Below are positions 57,993 through 64,000 of a stretch of DNA of 64,000 nt, one piece after another. Made by a program: the position numbers and the translations under genes. The notes beneath the pieces were generated by a model. It did no database searches and had not been told where the DNA came from. It saw only the letters and a program-made list of their open reading frames with translations. The stretch is from Aureimonas sp. ME7. Lineage in GTDB: Bacteria; Pseudomonadota; Alphaproteobacteria; Rhizobiales; Rhizobiaceae. Position 1 is the stretch's first letter. Each line of letters starts with the position of its first letter. The stretch is taken from the NCBI RefSeq assembly GCF_903970965.1, contig NZ_CAJCKW010000005.1, forward strand, positions 1 through 64,000. The letters are read 5' to 3'.

Positions 57993-58901
57993 ATGACACT
58001 GGCGTTCGACGGCGTTCCCCTTCTCAGACGGGCCAGCGATCGGTTTCTTGGAGTCGCGTTTCAGCGGATCGTCTTCAACGACATCATCGAAATTCTTGAG
58101 ACGGTCGATCACGACGCGAAGTTCCGCTACGTCGTGACGCCGAACGTGGACCACGTCGTGCGACTGTCGCGACAGCCCGAACTCGTCGACATCTACCGAG
58201 GTGCCTGGCTGACGCTGTGCGACAGCCGCCCCGTGCGCCTCGCCGGCTGGCTTTTCGGCCGCGGCATTCCCGTCGTCACCGGGTCGGACCTGACGGCCAC
58301 GATGTTCGGCCGCGTGATGCCGCATGGGTCGCGCGTCGCCGTGGTTGCCCCTTCGCAGCTGGCGCTGGATCGTCTCGTCGAGCGCTTTCCCCAGTTCGAG
58401 ATCCACGGCCATGTGCCGCCGGCGGGGCTCGGGGGCAAACCGGAGGAGCTCGCCCGCTGCGCCGCCTTCGCGCGCGACTGCCGGGCCCGGTTCATCTTTC
58501 TCGCGGTCGGCTCGCCCCAGTCGGAGCGGATCGCCTGGCTGATGTCGCGCGATCCGGAGGCGCGCGGCACCGCCTTCTGCATCGGCGCTTCGATCGAGTT
58601 CATCACCGGCCTTCAGCGCCGCGCACCGCGCTGGATGCAGCGGGCGGGGCTCGAATGGCTCCACCGCGTGGCCAGCGACCCCGGCCGCCTGTGGAAGCGC
58701 TATGCGTTCTCGCTCGCCCCCTTCCTCGGCCTCATGACGCGCGAAGCGGATCGGAAGGCGGCAGACGCGGGATGGCGGCCATCGCCGCAGACCCCGCTTC
58801 CCGTGACGCGCGACCGGCGCTCCAAGGCCGTGGTGATCTCCCGGACCGGACGGCGGATCGACGCTTCCAAATCCCGCAAGGGTCCGCAAAGCGCGCACTG
58901 A
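57993..58901 (+). CDS. WecG/TagA/CpsF-family glycosyltransferase
   Basis: A 302-residue GT26 protein. Family signatures are YVVTPNVDHVVRL with the conserved Thr/Asp, LTLCDSRPVRLAGW, VTGSDLTATMF and IFLAVGSPQSERIAW, ending in GASIEFITGLQRRAP. Members transfer ManNAcA or ManNAc-like sugars onto undecaprenyl-diphosphate-linked acceptors early in polysaccharide or teichoic acid synthesis. The ATG 57993 follows GGGGAG at 6-7 bases. The C-terminal 40 residues are basic and unconserved. It supports a lipid-linked, Wzy-type pathway in this locus. Confidence 0.92.
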   Translation: MTLAFDGVPLLRRASDRFLGVAFQRIVFNDIIEILETVDHDAKFRYVVTPNVDHVVRLSRQPELVDIYRGAWLTLCDSRPVRLAGWLFGRGIPVVTGSDLTATMFGRVMPHGSRVAVVAPSQLALDRLVERFPQFEIHGHVPPAGLGGKPEELARCAAFARDCRARFIFLAVGSPQSERIAWLMSRDPEARGTAFCIGASIEFITGLQRRAPRWMQRAGLEWLHRVASDPGRLWKRYAFSLAPFLGLMTREADRKAADAGWRPSPQTPLPVTRDRRSKAVVISRTGRRIDASKSRKGPQSAH

Positions 58902-58931
58902 CCTCGTCGGGAGAACGTCCTGCGGGGCAGC

Positions 58932-61715
58932 TCAGTTGGCCACGAGATAAAGCGCCAAGGTGGCCATCGGCGCGATCGTCTGCTGCACAGTGTATTCCAT
59001 CTGCATGACGAGACTCGGGTGCTCGACGAGGTACTCGTAGTAGGGCAGCGCGAAGCGCGCCGGCTCGATACGGCGGTGTTCGGCATCCTCGTCCCGCCCG
59101 GTTTCAGGCAGCGCCGACCAGGGCGGGCCGAAGATCCAGCCGAAGGCGGACGCCGATTGCGGCGCCCATCCATAGACCGTGATGCCGGGCGGCACGCCGA
59201 CGCCCATCGCCAGACTGTCCTCGTGCAGGACGCCGCCGACGGAACGCACGCCGACCCCCGTCATCAGGCTGAGGCCGAGTTGGTTGGCGCCCAGCATCGC
59301 ATGATGCGCACGCTCCATCGTCTTCAGGATGCGGGGGTCCCCGTTGAGCGTATGGGCGCGCATGAGAAGCATCGTCGCCCCGTAATCCGGAGAGCCGCCC
59401 TGCCCCCAGCCGGCCGGCGCGAACGGGTGCTTCATCGCGGGATAGCTCAAGCGATCCTGCGCGGCGACGAGACTGTCCGCTTCGGCCACGATCATCTTAC
59501 CGATCTCGTTCTTGATCCGAGCATCGCCGCCCTTCGCCTGGAGATAGTCCCAGGCGGCATCGCCCTTGTGGGCGTAGAGATCCCAGCCGCCGTCCCATGC
59601 CTCCTCGAAGATTCGCGCCCGCGCCCGGCTTCCATCCAGCCGATAGAGCGCGGCGGCGGCGGCCACGCGAAGCTCGCCCGCCTGCGCCTGCATGGCGCGC
59701 CGCCGCTCGGACCAGGACGCAGCATCGAACGCGCCCGCCGCCTCGCCGGCCTGGATCGAGGACGCGAGAGCCGTGTCCGGGTCGGCATAGGCGGCTTCGG
59801 CAAAGAGCCAGGCGGCGAGCGCGCTCGCCTCGAACATGTCGGCGAGTTCGGCGCTACCGGCTTCGCGCAGCGTGCGCGCGAGCTTGGCGGCGGTGGCGGC
59901 GTAGAGGTAGCTCGACAGGTGGTCCGGCGCATAGGCGAACACCGTCCGGTGTTCCAGGAAGCTCGGCTCGCCCTTCTGTGGATGCCCGGCGCTCTCGATG
60001 CCGCCCGGAATGCTTCCGTCCGCGCCCTGGAGCCGCCGGTAGAAATCGAGAAGCCAGATCGCCTCGTGGACGAGCGGGGGCAGCGCGTCCGTGCCCCGGT
60101 AGATCGGGTCGGAAAGAACGGCGCTGGACAGGGGGATGGGGAGCGAGCGCGTCGACACGCCCGAGCGGGCGATCGCCTCCTCCACTTCCAGAAGCAGGGA
60201 GGAGACTTCCACGTGCTGGATGCGTCGATCCCAATCGCCCGCATCCATGTAGCCGCCCCAGGCGTCGGCCGGTGCTAGGCTTCGCGTGATCCACGGCTCC
60301 TTCGCCCCTTCAGCGAAGGGCACGAAGCCGCCGGCAAATTCCGACGACCAGGCGAGCGGCAGGCGCGAGCGCCAGACGCGAAAGCCATTCCCCGGCCGGA
60401 AGGCGGCAGGCCGCGTGAAGCCGGCCCGGTCGTCCAGCGCAATCCCGCTTCGGTGGTCGTAGAGCGCGCCGAGCGACAACGCGGCCGAGCGCAGCCAGAT
60501 GTCGTCGGCGATCGTGAACGGGTCGGACACGCCGAGCCCCGGCACCTGAAGCCGATAGGCGCCGGGCGCCTTCGGCTTCCAGGCGGAATAGTCGAGTTCG
60601 AAGACGAAGGTCCCCGCCCGGTTCGTCTGGTGCGCGGGCGTCACCGAGGCACCCGGCTGCGCATGGCCCGGCAGGGCGGGACCGTCGAGTTCGGTGAGGG
60701 CGAAGCTCGTCCGGTCTGCCTCGGTCACGGTTCCGAAGGTTGCGGCCGCGTCCTGATCGCCGTTCAAGCGCTGAAGACCGACGCGCGTGCCGGCCTTCAA
60801 TCCGTGCGGCTCCGTCGTGACGATGCGGACACCTTCCAGCGCGCGGATCGGAACGGGGTCGGCGTCGGCATCCAGCGTGTCGACGAGGTCGTGGGCAAGC
60901 CCGTTGCCGGGCTCGGGGTCGGCGGGGCCGGCGCGCAGGCGGATCGGGGCTTCGAAGACCGAGGCGCCGGCATCGTCGACGACGCGGAACGTCTTCAGCG
61001 CGTAGCGGCGGAAATCCACCGCCCCCTGATCGGGACCGCCAGGAAGCCAGAGCGACAGGAAGCCGACCTTGGCGAGGTCGTTTGCCCGGTGGCCGAGCTG
61101 CGTCGCGTGGATGGCGACGGCACGCGTTCGCCCGTCGTCGAAGGCGAAACGCGTATCCGCCGGCAGGACGCCGGGGGCGGCCAGCGCATATTCGCCCTCG
61201 CGAAGAGGCCCGTCGAGCTTGAGATAAAGCTGGTGTCGAAAGCTTGCCCCCGAGCGCTCCTCGCCGCCGGGCCCACGATACAGGCCGGAATCGTAGGGCA
61301 TCGACTTGCGATACACGGCGGTGACGCGGCGCTGGCCGACGAGCCCGTAGTTCGCGGCATCGTCGGCCAACGCGCGGTCGAGGAAACTCGAAGGTGGCGT
61401 GTCGGCGAGCCGGAGATGGTCGCGCTCGGGCCCGACCACGAGCCCCCACCCCTCGCCGTGTCGCACCCATGTGCCGACCGGCTCGGAGCGCGGCGCATCG
61501 AGGCGGATCAGCCTGCCGCGTTCGAACGGCGGGCCCTCCAGCGTCAGGGCGACGATGTCGGGCGCGGCCATCGCGATCTCGCGCAAGGCAGGCTCCGCCT
61601 TCGCGTCCGGCGGCAAAAGGGCGATCAGCGCACCCGCGAGGGCGGCGAGGCATGGCAAGGTCACGAGCGTCCGGAACACTGCGTATCTTAACCCTTCGAG
61701 ACGAATATGGACCAC
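58932..61715 (-). CDS. Glycoside hydrolase family 9 glucanase, secreted
   Basis: A 927-residue exported protein. A hydrophobic signal segment lies at about 20-36 (LAALAGALIALLP). Two Ig-like N-terminal regions (about 45-420) precede an (alpha/alpha)6 GH9 barrel (430-925). The nucleophile-side Asp pair is D491/D494 in GGYMDAGDWD; the proton donor is probably E907 in MQMEYTVQQT. GH9 enzymes cut beta-1,4-glucan-like chains. In EPS loci such enzymes trim or release the nascent polymer. The start is a GTG at 61715 without a clear ribosome site; a GTG at 61679, 12 codons further in, is a good alternative. It is convergent with the WecG-type gene. Confidence 0.88.
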   Translation of the reverse strand: MVHIRLEGLRYAVFRTLVTLPCLAALAGALIALLPPDAKAEPALREIAMAAPDIVALTLEGPPFERGRLIRLDAPRSEPVGTWVRHGEGWGLVVGPERDHLRLADTPPSSFLDRALADDAANYGLVGQRRVTAVYRKSMPYDSGLYRGPGGEERSGASFRHQLYLKLDGPLREGEYALAAPGVLPADTRFAFDDGRTRAVAIHATQLGHRANDLAKVGFLSLWLPGGPDQGAVDFRRYALKTFRVVDDAGASVFEAPIRLRAGPADPEPGNGLAHDLVDTLDADADPVPIRALEGVRIVTTEPHGLKAGTRVGLQRLNGDQDAAATFGTVTEADRTSFALTELDGPALPGHAQPGASVTPAHQTNRAGTFVFELDYSAWKPKAPGAYRLQVPGLGVSDPFTIADDIWLRSAALSLGALYDHRSGIALDDRAGFTRPAAFRPGNGFRVWRSRLPLAWSSEFAGGFVPFAEGAKEPWITRSLAPADAWGGYMDAGDWDRRIQHVEVSSLLLEVEEAIARSGVSTRSLPIPLSSAVLSDPIYRGTDALPPLVHEAIWLLDFYRRLQGADGSIPGGIESAGHPQKGEPSFLEHRTVFAYAPDHLSSYLYAATAAKLARTLREAGSAELADMFEASALAAWLFAEAAYADPDTALASSIQAGEAAGAFDAASWSERRRAMQAQAGELRVAAAAALYRLDGSRARARIFEEAWDGGWDLYAHKGDAAWDYLQAKGGDARIKNEIGKMIVAEADSLVAAQDRLSYPAMKHPFAPAGWGQGGSPDYGATMLLMRAHTLNGDPRILKTMERAHHAMLGANQLGLSLMTGVGVRSVGGVLHEDSLAMGVGVPPGITVYGWAPQSASAFGWIFGPPWSALPETGRDEDAEHRRIEPARFALPYYEYLVEHPSLVMQMEYTVQQTIAPMATLALYLVAN

Positions 61716-61788
61716 AACCAGGGGGGTGGGCAGGCCACACGTCCTGCCTATCGGCTAAGATGAAAGATCAGGGAAACAAGCGCGTCGC

Positions 61789-61872
61789 ATGGAAACCCGC
61801 ATGCCGACCATGATGAACGAGACGTTGCGATCGTTTTGGGCTTCGCGTTCGTCGGGTGACCGCGCGTCGTGA
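61789..61872 (+). CDS. Possible 27-residue leader ORF before the polymerase gene
   Basis: An ATG at 61789 opens a 27-codon frame (METRMPTMMNETLRSFWASR and seven more residues). Its TGA overlaps the GTG start of the polymerase gene (GTGA), the same coupling used elsewhere in the locus. The ribosome-binding site is weak. It could be a translated leader or chance; low confidence. Confidence 0.25.
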   Translation: METRMPTMMNETLRSFWASRSSGDRAS

Positions 61873-63224
61873 AGTTCCTGGCCCTTCTTTATGCGCTAAT
61901 CCTCGCCGTTCCGCTCTGCATGATGCTGCGGGCGAGCCCGGCTTTCACGCGTCTGTTCTGGGTGGTCGTCGGCGCCCTGCCCTTCCTGGCGCCCGGCCTG
62001 CCCGTCTTCGACATCGGCCTCGTGAGCTGGGCGGACACGTGGGTCGGCTATGTCTACGGGCTGGAAGTCACCGTTCTCGACATCGCGATGCTGGCCGCCT
62101 TCTTCGCGTTTCGCGGTTCCCCGCTTCCGCTCTGGCTCAAACTGCCGGCGCTCGTCTTCGGCCTCGCGCTCGCGCTTTCGATGGGGCAGGCGGACGAGCC
62201 GATGGCCGCCTTCTTCGGGGTCTGGCAATACGCCCGCATGGTGCTCCTGATGATCGTGGTGGCACATGCCTGCCGCGCGGACCAAGACGTCGCCCCGCGC
62301 ATCCTGCTCGGCATGGTGGTCGGCATCGGCGTCCAGCTCGCCGTATCGCTGGAGCAGCGTTTGTTTCTCGGCTTCACGCAGGCGCGCGGGCTCTTCGTCC
62401 ACCAGAACACGCTCGGCATGATCGCGCACATGGTTCTGGTGCCGCACCTCGCCATGCTCCTTCATCGCGGCACCAGCCATTCCAGCACGTTCCGAAACCT
62501 CGTGGGCGTCGGCGCCGCTGCCTCCGTCGCGATCCTCACCGCCTCGCGCGGCACGATCGGCATGGCAGCCGCCGGGATGGCGCTGACCTATGGGGCGCTC
62601 GCCTTGTCGCACCTGACCCTGCGCAAGATCGCCTTCGCCGGCTCGGCCGCGCTGGTTCTCGTCGTCGCCGGGCCGCTCGCCTATTCGACGCTGGAAAACC
62701 GCTTCCACGCCGCCCCCTTGCGAGAGGACGTCTACGACGAGCGCGCCGCCTTCGCCGCCTCGGCCAAGGCGATCGTGGCGGACCATCCGTTCGGCGTCGG
62801 CACCAACCACTATGTCCACATCGCGCGCGACGAGGGCTATTCGTACCGGGCGGGCGTGGCGCGCGGCAGCCGCGAGAGCCTCGTCCACAATGCGTTCTGG
62901 CTGACGGCGGCGGAAGCCGGCTGGTTCGGCATGGCCGCCTTCATCGCCATGCTGGCGACGCCGCTCGTCACCGCTCTCGTCGTCGGCTGGCGCGTGCGCG
63001 GCACGTTCGGCGGGCACCTGATCTTCGGGCTCGGCCTGTCGCTGGTGCCGGTCTATCTCCAATCGCTCTACGAATGGGTGATCTACGCCCGCGAGGTGCA
63101 ATATGTGCTGTTCACCACGATGGGAATGACCTTCGGCCTCGCGCTCGCCGCGCAGGCCCATCTTCGCAAAACGGCCGCCGCAGCGCCACACGAGGCGCCC
63201 GGCGCGGCGCGGGTTCCGGCATGA
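61869..63224 (+). CDS. O-antigen ligase / Wzy-like polysaccharide polymerase
   Basis: A 451-residue membrane protein with about 11-12 hydrophobic segments and one large periplasmic loop (about 270-350). It carries the Wzy_C-type pattern with an Arg-rich DERAAFAASAKAIVADHPFGVGTNHY and a conserved SLVHNAFWLTAAEAGWFG (His-Asn and Glu). Such proteins polymerise lipid-linked repeats or ligate chains to an acceptor. The start is GTG at 61869; its stop overlaps the next start (ATGA). Polymerase and ligase cannot be separated by sequence alone. Confidence 0.88.
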   Translation: MKFLALLYALILAVPLCMMLRASPAFTRLFWVVVGALPFLAPGLPVFDIGLVSWADTWVGYVYGLEVTVLDIAMLAAFFAFRGSPLPLWLKLPALVFGLALALSMGQADEPMAAFFGVWQYARMVLLMIVVAHACRADQDVAPRILLGMVVGIGVQLAVSLEQRLFLGFTQARGLFVHQNTLGMIAHMVLVPHLAMLLHRGTSHSSTFRNLVGVGAAASVAILTASRGTIGMAAAGMALTYGALALSHLTLRKIAFAGSAALVLVVAGPLAYSTLENRFHAAPLREDVYDERAAFAASAKAIVADHPFGVGTNHYVHIARDEGYSYRAGVARGSRESLVHNAFWLTAAEAGWFGMAAFIAMLATPLVTALVVGWRVRGTFGGHLIFGLGLSLVPVYLQSLYEWVIYAREVQYVLFTTMGMTFGLALAAQAHLRKTAAAAPHEAPGAARVPA

Positions 63225-64000
63225 CGAACGAACCGCCCAGGCCCGCGATTCCGCTCGGCTATTTCCTCAACACCTACCCGGCGCCCAGCGCGACCTTCAT
63301 CCGCAACGAGATCGAGGCGCTGGAAGCCCTCGGCCACCGGGTCTCGCGCTTCGCCGTCCGCCGTTTCCCCGGCGCCCTGGTGGACCCGGCCGACCTGCGC
63401 GAACAGCGGGCGACGACCTATCTCATGGAGGGGTCCAAGGCGAACCTGATCGCATCGGGCCTGCGGGAACTCCTGACCCGCCCCCTCGCCTTCGCCAAGG
63501 GGCTCGGGGCAGCGCTCGGCCTCCTGCGGCAGGCGCGAGGCGGCGTGCTGCGCCATGCGGCTTATCTTCTCCAGGCGGCCAGCCTGCGCCAGAAGGCGGC
63601 GCGTCTCGGCATCGCCCACATCCATTCGCACTACGGGACGAACCCGGCGGCCGTCGCGATGCTCTGCCGTACGCTCGGCGGCCCGAGCTACAGCTTCACC
63701 GCGCACGGGCCGGACGAGTTCGTAGGGGCCGAAGGCCATGGCTTCCGCACCAAGATCGAGCGGAGCGCCTTCACCGTGGCGATCACCGACCACGCCCGCG
63801 CCCTTCTGGAAGGGCTGGCGCGGAAGGAGGATCGCGGGCGGATCGTGACGGTGCGCTGCGGGCTCGACCTGCCGCGCTTCCAGCCGGCGCCGCCGGTGGA
63901 GGCCGGCAACCGGGTGCTGGTCTGCGTCGGTCGGCTTTGCCCGGCCAAGGGGCAGGTCCACATTCCCGCTGCCGTAGCGGCCTTGACGGCGACGCTGCCG
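63221..64000 (+). CDS. Glycosyltransferase family 4, truncated by window end
   Basis: An open frame of 260 codons without a stop, running off the window. The N-terminal GT-B domain begins PLGYFLNTYPAPSATFIRNE, and AHIHSHYGTNPA and SFTAHGPDEF are typical acceptor-side GT4 motifs. The C-terminal domain starts at LVCVGRLCPAKGQ, where the nucleotide-sugar site should follow. The ATG at 63221 overlaps the polymerase TGA (ATGA), so the two are co-translated. It probably adds a sugar to the lipid-linked repeat unit. The polysaccharide locus clearly continues beyond position 64000. Confidence 0.92.
   Translation, partial: MTNEPPRPAIPLGYFLNTYPAPSATFIRNEIEALEALGHRVSRFAVRRFPGALVDPADLREQRATTYLMEGSKANLIASGLRELLTRPLAFAKGLGAALGLLRQARGGVLRHAAYLLQAASLRQKAARLGIAHIHSHYGTNPAAVAMLCRTLGGPSYSFTAHGPDEFVGAEGHGFRTKIERSAFTVAITDHARALLEGLARKEDRGRIVTVRCGLDLPRFQPAPPVEAGNRVLVCVGRLCPAKGQVHIPAAVAALTATLP

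Overview
The window reads as a high-GC alphaproteobacterial chromosome of the Hyphomicrobiales (Rhizobiales) type. Evidence is the split ATP-synthase Fo operon atpI-atpB-atpE-atpF'-atpF with a duplicated b subunit and a 74-residue c subunit, class A RNase P RNA, the guaB/rsmB/guaA neighbourhood, and frequent GTG/TTG starts with tight stop/start overlaps. An Aurantimonadaceae-like member (Aureimonas or relatives) is my guess, held with low confidence. The first 89 bases are pure C, most likely a contig-edge artefact. I see no prophage, insertion sequence or CRISPR array.

0.1-5.5 kb: RNase P RNA, then an unusual concentration of peptidoglycan-active proteins: an SLT transglycosylase, an amidase with a peptidoglycan-binding domain, a GH25 lysozyme lipoprotein and an MltB-type transglycosylase. 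A TerB/DnaJ protein and a Thr-rich lipoprotein lie among them. 5.5-16.6 kb: cytochrome b561, glyQ without an adjacent glyS, an S49 peptidase, an RNA methyltransferase, long-chain prenyl synthase, a TPR protein with ispE, moaB, a radical SAM enzyme and rnhB. 16.7-19.5 kb: the Fo operon, with a good terminator. 19.6-37.7 kb: a SleB-type wall hydrolase with a hairpin over its start, der, guaA, an rsmB-tspO-nucleosidase overlapping operon, divergent katA/oxyR, guaB, a Tat-exported metallo-hydrolase, an MFS exporter, rlmE and a Ppx/GppA phosphatase with a very basic N-terminal extension. 38-42 kb: tRNA-Gln(CUG), glycerate kinase, and an MHYT-PAS-GGDEF-EAL cyclic-di-GMP protein.

42.1-64 kb is the part most likely to be a poorly described system. 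A type I PKS (KS-AT-KR-DH-ACP-TE, with KR before DH) is divergent from a 1555-residue NRPS. The NRPS is built as formyltransferase - remnant condensation domain - adenylation domain interrupted by a luciferase-like flavin monooxygenase - carrier protein. The NRPS is translationally coupled to a phosphopantetheinyl transferase, a GT4 glycosyltransferase and a secreted SGNH-like protein. These run directly into polysaccharide genes: a membrane GT2, a WecG/TagA-type transferase, a GH9 glucanase, a Wzy/O-antigen-ligase-like polymerase, and a second GT4 cut by the window end.

My reading (inference) is a small hybrid NRPS-PKS that makes a short formylated, oxidised aminoacyl-polyketide. It would be made together with an exported polysaccharide or glycoconjugate and may decorate it. 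The cyclic-di-GMP protein next door is a possible regulator.
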